Positions 1-11,558 of a DNA stretch of 64,000 nt are shown piece after piece. The stretch covers positions 124,001 to 188,000 of the forward strand of contig JAKJXP020000094.1 of NCBI GenBank assembly GCA_022225965.2, written 5' to 3'. The notes under the pieces were generated by a model. It was not told the DNA's origin, ran no database searches, and saw only the letters and a list, made by a program, of their open reading frames with translations. The translations under genes and the position numbers were made by a program. Position 1 is the stretch's first letter; the number at the start of each line of letters is the position of its first letter. The DNA comes from Diatrype stigma. Lineage: Eukaryota > Ascomycota > Sordariomycetes > Xylariales > Diatrypaceae.

Positions 1-3000
1 AGCTCCCTAGCACGGTTCAAACAAAGCGTGTCAATAACGGAGTAAGGCCGTAGCGAGGCGACGTATTTGATCAGGCGGCGCGTCTCATCGGCTGACCGCT
101 GCCAGCTGCGCCGGAAGTCCCCCGGGTTCTCCGCAGGGATGCATCCCGACTTTCGTGCCGCAAGATAGCGAAAACTTTCAGAGTCAAAGCAAAAGACATT
201 TTCAGGTGTGAGGCTTAGACCTAGACTCTTGTGATCGTCAAGCAATCTCTCGAGTGACTTGTAGGAGTTGCCGGGTGCGTAGTTAGACTGTCGAGTATTG
301 GTAAACCCCCACATGATGTTCATAGCGACGTCAGGATGCAAATACGTCAGTAGCTCTTTGATGCAAAAGCGGAAAGTCAGTGTTAGGCGGGCTGCGTCTG
401 GTTTCATAAGGATGATAATGCCATTTATACTGTTGATGAGGTGTAGTGTTTGGAGAATGTTATCTAAAATCTTCCGGTCAGTATCTTCGCCACAGTCAAC
501 GCCAAATCCAGGAGTATCGATGATGCGATATATAGTACTTCCAACGCAGATGCGATAAACGCCAATTTGCTGAGTTGCTGAGTGTCCTTGTGTCCCGTCC
601 GCCTCCAACTGATCGGTTTTGCCGACATGTATATTGGTCTGTATGACTTTCCCCCCAGGCGGAGATCCCGCGATGCGCTGCATCGTGAAGGAGCTCGGAA
701 TGATTGCATTTAGCTTTTCACGAGACATCGCCTCGTCCAAATCGCGATAAGTTAGGTAATGGTAGAAGGCATTGATGAATGTAGACTTCCCTACTCCGGT
801 CTCGCCTAGAAGCAGAATATTTTGCTCTTTATAGGATTCCAGCTCTTGTAGCTGTTTCATAAGATTCTCTGGCTTATATGCCATAAACTGTGTCCCATGC
901 TTTGTAGATTTGCATTGCCATGTAAAGGAATCAGCACAGGTGTGGCCACAGCCACAATAAATGCGTTTGTCGCAGTACTCCAGGGGCTGACGACAGTGAT
1001 AGCAGTACCACACCCGTGCCTCATTGCCACATGTCCTAGAAGGGCAGGCGAGTTTAACGAGCCGACGATCAATCGGCGAGGGCCGCCCATCCGTATTGAG
1101 AGCTTCGAGTTCGAATTTTGCGAACGACTGGTCAGCATAATCCTGCAACTCTCGCATGTCTTTAACGACGACCTCACAGCGACTGTAGAAGGAGACCCGT
1201 GATTTAGAGAAGGTGATATCTTCCGGCGAGCATTCCGCGACTGCAACAACATAATTCGATTTGCGCTGGAGAAGATTGCGGATGATTCGGCGGTTCGTTT
1301 CCCATGAGTCATTGTCTTGCTTCGACGCGCTTGTGAAGTACAAGACATATATGTTGCTTCCGGTCGAGATCGCATTTGACGCGTCCGTAAAATCGCCATA
1401 CTGGCCACCAAGGTCTAGAATATCCCTTTTGAAGTAAAGGTCGTCTACCGCCGGGGACAGTATGAGCTGAAAAGCTTTTGGTGGTGCTTGGCCAGCATAG
1501 TACGAATGAAGAATTTCGGATAGTCGTTCAGGGGGGCATATTGAACTGCGAACATCTGAAAGGGCTTGGCGGTAGTCAGATTCGAATGTCTTCATGCTTT
1601 GCAAGATTGAATCTAGTTTCGTACCAATTCTAGCAACCTCCGCATTATTAGCCTTAGGACAACGGAAGTAGACGGCGCTTGAGTCGTTGTAGTAGTCATG
1701 GATCAATCTCTCCTGTCGATCACACTGATCAAAGATCTGAATGAATTGCTGGAGAATACTTTTGGGTGTCTGAATGACTGGAGAAATCGGGCCAGTACGA
1801 AAGCCTGTCAGCGACGGGTGGGTATCAATAGTCATTAGGTCGTATGAAATATTGACGCCTCGCCCATAATCCATCTTCGCCAATCTAGATGGAACCTTGT
1901 CAATGAAGTCGGTCACTTCTGCGATTCTAACATTCTGGATATGTTGTCCATTGCTGAGGTCCGAGAAAATGGCAAATGTTAAGCCATCGAGTGTCTGATG
2001 TAGATTCCCCTTATGACCGTGGATGTTGTTCTGCTCGAATTCAGACTTGATAAGGGGACTCTGTTTCGAGCGTACATATGATGCAAGCTGTTCAAGCTGA
2101 GATGCTAGATGTTTTCCTGACTGAGATGTTCTCTCTCCAACTGCTAGCCTAGCACCGAGGATAATTCTCGCGCCAAATGTGATTCCAACCACAACGTGCG
2201 TAGCATCTCGATGGGTACTGAGACAAGTGTAGTTCGTCCGTTTTAGGTTGTTCAAATCAAGCTTTACCTCCTCAGTTGTAAGCTTAAGAACAACCGCACC
2301 CTCGATGAACCTTTCTGTCCTACGCGTCGATGTAAGGTAAGAGCCCGAGCCAGAAACCGGTATCATACCAGCTAGGAAGCTAGCGGCTAATTCATTGCCA
2401 ATACCGAACTTTGCGAATTTCTCTGTGAGAGTATCGTTCGCAGCAACTGTTATCTGGGTTGATGGGATCTTCGTAGTGGTAATTGCCTGTGGCTCTGTAT
2501 CAAGGCCGACAAGGCTAAAAGGGATGAAAGTATCGGTACGAGCATTGTAGAGTGATCCAATGTCAGCGTTCTGACCAAGGGCTGGTCGTGCCTGCTCTGA
2601 TGGGACTGCCATGTCTTGTTGGGGTCAGCTACAGTACGCTCAGATGGAGGCATATAGATGCCATCAAAGACGCAAAGGAAAGAAGGCGGTTACCCACTTG
2701 AAGTGCCACGAAGTAATTATCAGGTAGAGTAAGTTGCTGTTTGCCGGTATCGTGATCCTGACATGGATAAGTTGAAGAAAGTCCGGTATGGATGAACTTC
2801 GAGAGCTTATCCAACCAACTCTGGTCTATTGATGCAGGGATGCAATGTTCATTGTAGGTAGAACTGCACTCATCCTGGTATTCTACCGAGATGGTACTAA
2901 GTGGTTCTGGATAGGAGTTCCAAGGAGTGGCTGTTGCTGAAGAACTGGCCTAGTTGCCTTAGCAGTGGAATTGATTCCAGAGAAAGTCCAAAAGGTAACA

Positions 3001-3100
3001 GAATACCCAAAAGGCAACCGACGAACAGGGAAGAGGTAGGTAAGAGGAAACGCAGTGGCTTATTTTGTGTGATTCCAGTAGAACCAGGAAGAGAAGTCAT
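1..3100 (-). CDS. SNTX/MACPF-like protein with Cys-rich segment and P-loop GTPase (3' end beyond window)
   Basis: One reading frame stays open without a stop from the ATG at 2612-2610 to the left edge (870 codons), so the gene is partial. Numbered from that Met, residues 1-330 resemble the MACPF-type N-terminal domain of stonustoxin-like proteins (motifs PALG, GSLYNARTD and THVVVGITFGA). A helical stretch (about 300-410) and a possible thioredoxin-like fold (about 415-500) follow. A Cys-rich segment lies at 523-566 (CPSRTC, CYHC, CGCGHTC). A GTPase has Walker A GETGVGKS at 603-610, DTPG near 699 and an FTNTR motif. Upstream exons fit in phase: 2944-2694 joined to 2614, and 3100-3000 with ATG and a hydrophobic segment (FLLPTSSLFVGCLLGIL); the donor of the first intron (GTTACC) is weak. 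Membrane action and a role in immunity or incompatibility are inferences. The domain order is clear; the fold names and the N-terminus are less sure. Confidence 0.72.
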
Positions 3101-3795
3101 CTCAGGTTGACTTAGATGTAGAATCAAATGAGGGCAAGTAAAATCAATACTCTGTAGGGACAACTGTGTCAATTGTCAATTGACCAGGGAGGCCGTGGTG
3201 CTGGTTAAGGATGGTAAGCCTTGATGGAGAGAATGTCTTCAGATATACTGGAAAGGTAAGCAGTAAATATCGATGGCTTTGATTCCTGATATGGCATAGC
3301 TGGACATCGGACGCAAAGTGATATTGCATTCATGTAGGTATGTAGGTACTGTATATACATACCCTTCTTGAGTTATAAGGAGGAAGGGGCGATGCTTAAA
3401 CCTGCTGATTTCTTTAGACATCGATGATGCCTGGCCAGTCTTGTGCTTTCAAGTAAGGTAGGTAGGCAAGTCCGGGTTCAGTGGATAACACGTAGTGATC
3501 CGTACCTACCTTTAGGTAGTTTCCCGTGGCAGACTGCATGTATCGTCAATCCTATCACTTTCAAGGTACCCATATCCTCCCAGGCTATGGAGAAGCGTTA
3601 CCGCAACCGGGTTGTGAGAATGTAGGGGGTATTTTGCAACATCTATAAATAATAATGACGGTACGAAAACCTAAAAGCTAACTGCATACCCAGGAAAGGA
3701 GAAGAATAAAGGAGAAAACAACTTCAGTCTGAAATATCCAACCCGAAATGCAACCATCTCAAAAAAAGCCGCCAACACGATCTAAACAGGTTCCA
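3101..3795. promoter_or_regulatory. Intergenic: upstream region of the SNTX-GTPase gene, downstream of the MDR gene
   Basis: No credible gene is seen. Several copies of a TAGGTA/TACCTA-type short motif occur (about 3335-3350, 3457-3470 and 3506-3519, the last as facing copies). The same motif recurs in other intergenic stretches of this window. Confidence 0.4.
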
Positions 3796-4791
3796 TCACG
3801 GCACAAACACAATGCGCCCTTTGCGCGCCACTTCCTTATCGTTCCAAACCTCCGCGATATCCTTGAGCGGCACCGGCTGCGCCTCCGCCAGCTCCCACGT
3901 CGCCACCTTGGCCACCAGCGCCGGCAGCTCCCTCTCCAGCGCCGACAGGCGCCACGCGCCCGGCGCCGCGCCGCGGATCGTGATGTCGCCGGACCGCAGC
4001 AGCGCCGACGGCACCACCACCTCGCGCTGGCCCGACAGCCCGCCGATGGCCACGTACTGCACCGGCTTCCGCGTCCGCAGCGACGACAGCAGGTGCACCG
4101 CCGCCTCGCCGTACACATAGTCGAGGATCACGTCCGGCCCCGCCGCCGCCACGCTGCTGTAGTCCGTGGACGCCACGGGGTCCCGGAGCACGACGTGCTC
4201 GTCGAGGAGGCCGGCGAGCGTCAGGCGCTCGAGCGCCGCCGCGTCCCGCGCCACGCCGACGACGCGGGCCGCGCCGAGCTCGCGGGCCGCACGGGCCGCG
4301 AGCCGGCCGCTCGCGCTCGTGGCGCCGAGGACCAGGGCCGTGAATTTCGGCGGCAGGCCGGTTTTGCCGGGTCCGGCGTCCAGGGGCGCGCCCGTGCGCT
4401 GCGTCAGGGCCATCCAGCTGCTCATGGCGGGGTTGAGGCTGGCGGCGAAGCGGGCGGGGTCGATGTTGTCGCCGTTGGCGCCTTCGGGCAGGGCGTAGGC
4501 GCTCTCCCGGGCGACGTTGACGAAGTCGGCGAAGGTGCCGAGCCCGGCCTCCAGGCTGAAGGCGTAGTACAGCCGGCCGGTGGGCTCGTGCAGGCCGACG
4601 CAGTCGACGCCGACGTTGTGGGGCAGCTCCCGCGCCGAGTAGTGCATGCCCGAGGCCCGCGACCGCACCACCTGGTGCAGCCCCGCTGCCAAGACCCGGA
4701 GCTGGAGCTGGTCGAATGTGGGCGGCGGGAGGTCCGGTACCGTTGTGTAGCGCGGCCCTTCGGACCAGTTGGTCACTTGTGCGATGTGCAT
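3796..4791 (-). CDS. Zinc-independent MDR family oxidoreductase (quinone reductase-like)
   Basis: A single-exon gene of 331 residues, starting at the ATG at 4791. It is a medium-chain dehydrogenase/reductase. Residues about 20-120 form a GroES-like half. A Rossmann nucleotide-binding segment begins near residue 150 with VLGATSASG followed by a helix, which suggests NADPH binding. The usual zinc-ligand Cys/His pattern of true alcohol dehydrogenases is not seen, so it fits the quinone reductase/enoyl reductase branch. The substrate cannot be told from sequence; in fungi such enzymes reduce quinones, enals or polyketide intermediates. The third codon position is strongly GC, so the opposite strand carries long Arg-rich shadow frames. 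A TATATAAGG box lies about 160 bp upstream on the same strand. Confidence 0.85.
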   Translation of the reverse strand: MHIAQVTNWSEGPRYTTVPDLPPPTFDQLQLRVLAAGLHQVVRSRASGMHYSARELPHNVGVDCVGLHEPTGRLYYAFSLEAGLGTFADFVNVARESAYALPEGANGDNIDPARFAASLNPAMSSWMALTQRTGAPLDAGPGKTGLPPKFTALVLGATSASGRLAARAARELGAARVVGVARDAAALERLTLAGLLDEHVVLRDPVASTDYSSVAAAGPDVILDYVYGEAAVHLLSSLRTRKPVQYVAIGGLSGQREVVVPSALLRSGDITIRGAAPGAWRLSALERELPALVAKVATWELAEAQPVPLKDIAEVWNDKEVARKGRIVFVP

Positions 4792-5670
4792 TCTTCTAGA
4801 TGGATGGTATGCGCTGAGGGTGTGTATTAAAAAGGTATAATCAAGGGTTATTTGTGCCTGGTGTTCGTTGTTATAGGTTTGTAGTGATTGATGGATCTGG
4901 TTGCTGAAGCCTGAGCGCTTCTACAGTCAACATAGGAGGGCTTGGCAGGGCCTTATATACTTCAGCTTGAGCATATATGTGAGTCAGTGTAACTTGTAGG
5001 TGGTCGCCGTGTATTTTTACCCGCCACTGGACATCGTTGCCTAGGTTCTAGTAAGTCGTCGGGGCCGAACATTTCGGCCTCGGTATTAAAGCGGATCTCG
5101 TAGACCCGCCATCATGAGATAGGAGATAGGAGTACTTGAGGAATCCGTCAAGCCATTATATGCAGGCTTATTGACACCCCTGCTTTCGGCTTTCAGCATA
5201 CCTCGTACGATGTCCAACTGATGGAAGGAGTCGCCCTTCGTGTCTTCCTATACCGTGCATACTTACATAATACCGAAACCCTGACTCTGGCCAAAATTCA
5301 ACCAAGGTAGGACATGCATGGCTCTAGCTCGAATAACATGGAATCAATCACAGCAGAAGATCAGGTAGGAAAACCGGTATAACTAGATACCCCTTGGGGA
5401 CAATAGCCTTCACGAAGTCCCTATACATCTTGTGGAAATGAGGAAATGAGGATAAGCCACTCAGCTGACACAGAATGACATAGGATTTTTGTCACGACGC
5501 TCCTTCTAGAGCTTACTACAACGATGGAACGGGCATGGCCATCAGGGACATGTTATTGGAAATCTGGCTAATGTGGGTTTTGGGGGGTTGCTGGGCTGTG
5601 TGCATCCTTATATTCAGTTGACTTTTGCATGTAAGCTCCCTGCATATGCACACAACACGTCTGTAGGGGC
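4792..5670. other. Intergenic between MDR gene and HMG-CoA lyase
   Basis: Apart from the TATA-like box at 4951-4959, no gene, RNA or repeat is recognised. It should hold the MDR promoter on the left and the 3' end of the lyase gene on the right. Confidence 0.4.
4951..4959 (-). promoter_or_regulatory. TATA box of the MDR oxidoreductase gene
   Basis: The minus strand reads TATATAAGG about 160 bp upstream of the ATG at 4791. Position and match are typical, but it is untested. Confidence 0.4.
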
Positions 5671-6922
5671 TCAAGACGCACTCGCTGATGCGCGTCGAGC
5701 ACCCAAGACCGCTTTCCCAACAGCGGACTCGTTTGGTTTGCCCAACTCTCCGGTGATCCAATCGCCGATGTCCGCCATGGCGTCGAGGTCAATGCCCGTG
5801 TCCATGCCCAAGGTCTCCGCGAAGTAGACCATGTTCTCCGTAGCCACGTTTCCAGTAGCTCCGGGGCTGTACGGGCAGCCTCCGAGACCGCCCACGGAGC
5901 TGTCGAACGTCCGGATTCCGCGCTCCAGGGCGACGGCGGTGTTCACCAGAGCCTGGCCATAAGTATCGTGGAAATGCATGGCGACATCCTCATTGCGGAT
6001 CCCCGCCGCCGAGATGCATCGCAGCAGCTCCTGCACGCGAGGCGCAGTTCCCAAGCCGGTCGTGTCTCCCAGAGAGATCTCGTCGGCCCCCATCTCGAGC
6101 AGGGAAGTAGCAATCTCGGCCACCTTGTGCGGATCAACATCGTATCCTTCGAACGGGCATCCCAAGACGACGGAGATATAGGCGCGCGCTCGTATTCCGG
6201 CCTGCTTAGCGCCCTGTATCACGTCCCTGAACTTTTCCAGAGAAGTCGCGATATCGCAGTTCAGGTTCTGTTTCGAGAAGCTCTCCGTAGCCGCGGCAAA
6301 CACGGCCAGCTCTAACGCCGGCTTACCACTGGCGCCAGGATCCCTGAGCGATTCGGCTTGCGTTAGGTAAGAGCCGGGATGCTTCTCCAGCAAGGCAGTA
6401 GCGTTCGCAGCGCCTTTCGCATTCGGGGCAAGGAAGGAAAATGTTACGGGCCCCGGAGAGGATATGTTCTTCGTGAGGATGTGCTCTAGGACTTCGCTCG
6501 AGTGATCCATCTATCACCATGACCAATCAGCAAGCTGCCGTTTCATCCCGAAGAGCACATATGTCTTTGTTCGTGCATATGCACGTGCACGTTATTCCCA
6601 AACATACCTGGGGCACCCATTTAGGCGACACGAAAGAGCCGGCTTCGATGTAGGAGACACCTGTCTTGGCCAATCTCTCGATGAGCTCAATTTTGGTGGC
6701 GAGAGGAATCGATTTCTTCTCGTTCTGCAGACCATCGCGAGGGCCGACCTCGACTAGCCTCACATAGTTGTCGGGGCGTGGCTGCGACGGTGCGGCAGCC
6801 GGGTTCTTGATGTCGGATGCCGTCGCGAAGCGCCGCAAGTGCGAAGGCGAAGGCGAAGACGAAGACGCTACTGAGGGCGCCCGCCAGCGAAGTGAGCGGA
6901 TCATTGGTCGTAGCGAAGCCAT
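5671..6922 (-). CDS. Hydroxymethylglutaryl-CoA lyase, mitochondrial
   Basis: Two exons, 6922-6608 and 6510-5671, give 384 residues; the 97-nt intron has a GTATGT donor and joins in phase 0. The enzyme cleaves HMG-CoA to acetyl-CoA and acetoacetate, the last step of leucine catabolism and of ketogenesis. Active-site motifs are all visible: [11 protein letters not shown] near the N-terminus (catalytic Arg-Asp), the metal-binding HFHDTYGQ, and the Cys loop [15 protein letters not shown]. The splice junction falls inside WVPQ-MDH, where the family is conserved, which confirms the intron. The first 35 residues are rich in Arg and Ser without acidic residues, as expected for a mitochondrial presequence. 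The C-terminus ends in ASASAS rather than a peroxisomal signal. Confidence 0.95.
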
Positions 6923-8429
6923 TTCGAATTCATCTCGATTCGAGCAATGGGCGATGCGAATTGGAGTTAGTTGGGTTGGTTTCGTTTCGTTTCGTTGCAA
7001 GACCCTAAGGCCAATGCTACCTAGAAATGCTGTTGTTCACGGTGCATCGTCGACTTTTAGGGCCTGTAAGCTTACAATGGCCGGCAAGATTCGGCTCAAT
7101 AGCAGTTGGAACTTGGTGGGGTGTATGAAGTCATTGTAAGGATCACGTGGCGGAGGTACATACATAGCTGCTTTTAGTTGCATAACTTCACTTATCCGAT
7201 ATGATACATTTATGGACCCAAAGTACGAAGAATAGGGGTAAAAATAGGGGCCTAAAACACCATTCGTAGTATTCAGTGTGTGAGATCATAAAAGCTTGCG
7301 GCTTTATTCACAGAATCGACGTGCTCCCAGATGCCAGGATTTCCCTTTTCTGTATTTCTCCGGCAGTCGATCAACCAACAGGGGAAACCGGAGCAGACGG
7401 GGTTTTGTTCAGTTATGTTCAGGCAACTTGGCAAGCCTTGACTCGCCGCAAGCAGCTTTGGGGGCTCGGTCTGGCACAATGTCTGTCTAGCCATGGCAGT
7501 TATGCCGAAGTTGATCGCCATTTATAGACAACTTGTAGCCATTCAAGAGATTGTCAGACAAGGATAACGCCAGGGTCAGGAGAGGCTGAGAGCCAAAAAA
7601 AAGCTCTGGGACGAATCCATCAAGAACTGCAAACAACACGATTGGCTGAGGGTGAAGCTTAAACTACTTGCATCGTGTCGAAGGTTTAGACCCCGCGCAT
7701 TTCGCCAACAGACTTACGAATAGGTATATTTATCTAACCTGGCAACAGCGTATCACTACGATTTAGCATCATCATGAAATCGTTAACAGGTGTCATCGAC
7801 ATTGAAGGTCAGCAGATGGGAGGTGTAACACTGAGAACGGAATATGGAGAGAAGCCCATCCACACCCAGCTCATTTGCTTGGCTAACTGACCACCCTGTG
7901 AGAGATATCGGAGGTCGGTACTGAACCTCTCCCTGTATTACGTGGCACCTGTTCTATAGCAGCCGCGACACAAATTCCGACCGGGGCATTGGCTCACCCT
8001 AATAATCTAAAAGTATACTGGTTAAACCATGCAGGGTCTGTGTTTGCTTTTAGCTTGAAGACTCATCTCTAAACGTGTCCAGTGGTTCTAATATTAGCAC
8101 GAGAATAGAAAGAAACGCCCCAATTCCTATTGAGCCCCCTTTTACATAGTACGTCACGACGATATAATGCTTGGGGGCTATCAGCCATAAATAGATGCAA
8201 AAATGAAACTTGTGACCGCTGAAGGAGAATAAATAGAAAAGGGGGTGTGGTGGAGAACTACAGATAAAGGCAAGGGGGGTACCGTATCCGCGTTACCAAA
8301 GCACAACAATATGCTGCAGTACAAATATAAACACCCTGATTGTTCTTGGATTTACATCAGCTATATTCCTAGAGCCAAATCGCTAGGTTGGAGTGATGCT
8401 GATGCGAAGTATCCTTGTAAGCAGGAGAA
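6923..8429. promoter_or_regulatory. Divergent intergenic region between HMG-CoA lyase and the membrane protein gene
   Basis: Both neighbours start here and point away from each other, so this 1.5 kb must hold both promoters. The short frames inside it show no recognised domain. No TATA box or repeat stands out. Confidence 0.4.
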
Positions 8430-10655
8430 ATGGATTCTTCTCATCAAGTCCAAACGGGCGTATGGACGAACTGGTCCTACGGTCGATATATGTAAGTGGT
8501 CGAATATTCTATATTATATACAAGATGATATCGTTCACTAACAAGGGCTGCCCGTTTTGATTCTCCTCCATAGGGGCTCCACTCTGACTCTGGACCGAAT
8601 GTCTGCCAACCTCCTGATTGCACTCATTGCCTTCTTCGTCACCATCGTCGGGACAAACCTGTGGGCGATTATCTGTTATGCTATTCATAACTATCATTCG
8701 TCATCACAGCCGCAGACTGGACTATATCACCAGCGGCAGGCGGTCCTCCGGAACAGCCAGGGGCCGATAGCGACCGTCTTGATGCTGGTTAGGATGATGT
8801 GGGCCTGGAGACAGACATCACCGCCTCACTCCCATTTACTGCCTCTCACGATACTAGCCATAATCTTCGGAGCAGCGATCGCGCTATCCTCTAGCTTCTC
8901 CTCCAAAATATCCCTCGTGGGCGATATAGGCAGCGAGGTACTCCTTTCCGGTGTGCGATGTATGGCGTTGACTGGCCAAGTTCACAACATAAGTATGAAG
9001 TCTGGTCAGAGTCCGGTACAAAAATTGATCACAGACACGACCCGAAGCTTATCGTCTGGGGTCAGCTACGTCGAGATCTGTTATTCGCAAACTTCGTGGT
9101 ATACGCCTCACATGTGCAGGACTTACATCCGGTCACGCCTGGAAGAGTCCATCAACACAAACTTTCCTTGTCCTTTTGGAAATTTATGTCGGACTAATGA
9201 TTCCAACATCCGATTAGATGCGGGGTACCTCAATAGCCACGACGATCTAGGTATGAACTCCCCCGAGAATGAAAGGTTCTTATACCGGAGGGTGGCGGAA
9301 TGCGCGCCCTTGCGGACCGACGGATTCACAAACTCTTACGAAACGGCGGAGAACCGCTCATATACGACATACTCCTATGGCCCATCACTCAAATTCTACA
9401 ATCCGTCGGACGAGATGTGGCCGTATACATACGCTTATTCAAACGATATTTGGAAAGATATACAACAAAACATAACAATCCCCAAAGGCGATTATACCTT
9501 GAAGTAGGATTATTCTTGTTCCTTGCTCTCTTATTAGAAGCGCAGCTGTTATATTACAAACCCATAATGATACCGATCATCTCACCACGCATTAAGTCTT
9601 CGAAAAGAAGGCGTTGGAACATACGCAAAAGACTTTGTACCCATTCCCCAACTGGAGCCGAAGTCGGGTACCGTCTACCTCCTTTTCCTGTCAACAAACG
9701 CCATCCACTTTTCGAATAAGAGTGCCGACCTCTGGTACCGCGCGACCCAACCCTCCATCATATCTGACTCTAGTGGCCTGTACATTCAAGACGAAGCAGC
9801 GTCTCCCCTTGCTTGCACGTTCCGCGAACAGTTCTGCAATCCCAGCCTCCCGGATGGTGATATGTGCACGCCGTTGGGCCACCTTGTCGAGCTGGAACCT
9901 TACTTGAAAACTACATTCCCGGACGAGCGCACCTGGTTGCGTGTGGTTTGGTTTTGTAAAACCCTCTCGATCTCGAACAATAATCTAGAAACAACGGTGG
10001 CAGGCTTGGGTTCGCGCGCCCTCTTGTCATCGACGACCAAGATTTTCACCATTCAGTCCTCCATACCGGATAACCAGTGGCAACTGGATATGCAATACAT
10101 GTTCGAGATCGGTTTGGCAAGGATGCAGCAAACCTTGGTGGACGCTGTGATGGGTGATCTCGGCTTTTGCGATCAATATATGCCGCCTAGCAACGAAACG
10201 GAACTACAAATCTGCAATAATCAGGTGAGCCGCATTGGTTCCTGGGAGCGAGAATATTACCCCCCGAGTATATTCACTGACACCTATGGGGTGCTGCTTA
10301 GAAAGTCCGGAGTACGGACTACGTCTCTTTTAGCATGCTGGCCCTGATATGCGTGTTTGTCTTCGGGACCTTCACGATTCTCGTCTCCCTCTTCCTGCAC
10401 CAGCTGGTCTCCTTCATCAGCAGCGTGTTCAAGTACAACCTGTATCCGTTGCTAGCGTGGACGACAAACGGAGTCCTGCAGCTGCAGCGCCTCGCCCACG
10501 AAGAGCTGGACTTGGGCCACTGGGCCGCCACCGACGAGCCTATTCCGTTCACCCTGGACTCCGCCTTACTGGGCCTACTGGATATCTCCGACAAGACGCA
10601 CCCGAGGCTTAAATATCCGGGAGAAAGACGCCGAGAGGGATCGGGATCAGGATGA
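8430..10655 (+). CDS. Fungal multi-pass membrane protein of unknown function
   Basis: Four exons give 657 residues: 8430-8491, 8574-9503, 9597-10224 and 10302-10655. Introns are 82, 93 and 77 nt; two have clear CTAAC/CTGAC branch points and all junctions keep frame. The protein has an N-terminal YGRYMGSTLTL segment, a membrane helix (NLLIALIAFFVTIVGT), a second helix (LPLTILAIIFGAAIAL), a large Cys-containing loop, and a C-terminal helix (MLALICVFVFGTFTILV) followed by WTTNGVLQLQRLAHEELDL. This architecture matches a large family of uncharacterised Sordariomycete and Eurotiomycete membrane proteins, recognised from memory. No function is known to me. After the stop, the +1 frame stays open to 10836 with a charged, coding-like sequence, so the C-terminus may be shifted (see findings). 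Confidence 0.85.
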
Positions 10656-11558
10656 TGGAGTGGAGTTGGATCATTTCCTCGATCCCGGTGACCGAGAGCG
10701 GACTTCCACAAGTCGAGATATACGGAAGTTCCAACCATCGACGATGCGGCTGGTCGAGTGGAATTCGAGGCCACGAACAACCACCATTCTTATGTTTAAG
10801 CCGAATGCATTCACGGTATTTCCAGCTAGTGACTGACAGCTCTTTCAAAGGGATACGCCACATGCTTTTGTGCCCGGAGTAAGGGAACTATTGCTAAATA
10901 CAAGGTGGAGGGGAGAGGGATAAGGAACAAGATAGTTCTCAAGCCTATGGATTCTACAGGAGAAGAAAACACTTCTTATATAGTCGTGGAAGCCCTAATT
11001 GATGCACATGTGTCAGCATATTTATCACGACCACCCCTAATGCGATGTCACTTGACAAAATATATATAAGTAAGCAGAATCCCCTTAAGCTCACGGGTCA
11101 CTGTAGAACGCTTCTAGCGTGTGAATGTTAACCTTGTCTGATCGAGCGAAGAATTGCATACTGATATCAGATATAAAGTGATTCTGAAACATTCGTTGCC
11201 AAACGAAAGGCCTCACCTCAATTTCTTAAGTTTCAACTAAGGGGCGAAAGAGCACTATAAAAAGGGGCAAGGCACGAACTTAGTAGGTGCTCCATAGAAT
11301 GAGGCAATGCAAGCTCTTCTATCTCGTCTCAATGTCACGACAAGCATCTTGAGTCTGTAATTGTATGTCACAATAACATGTATTACGCAATGATCCAAGT
11401 GCAGAGGCAAATGGGTATAATGTTGTATATTAAACATGTGATAACCTATAGCTACCCCTGACCCCGTACCAAAAGTTACAGGTGCCAATAGGCCAGGTTT
11501 TTTCTTATGCATCAACACTGTCTTTCATTGGTGACATTGTGTCCGCAGTCGACCCCGT
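10656..11558. other. Intergenic, convergent 3' ends
   Basis: Convergent 3' ends of the membrane protein gene and the coiled-coil gene lie here. The first 180 bases hold the shifted-frame extension discussed in the findings. Nothing else is recognised. Confidence 0.35.

Noticed and set aside
3748..4830. Long plus-strand frame (360 codons) over the MDR gene
   Set aside because: Arg/Pro/Gly-rich shadow caused by high GC at third positions of the minus-strand enzyme, which has clear family motifs.
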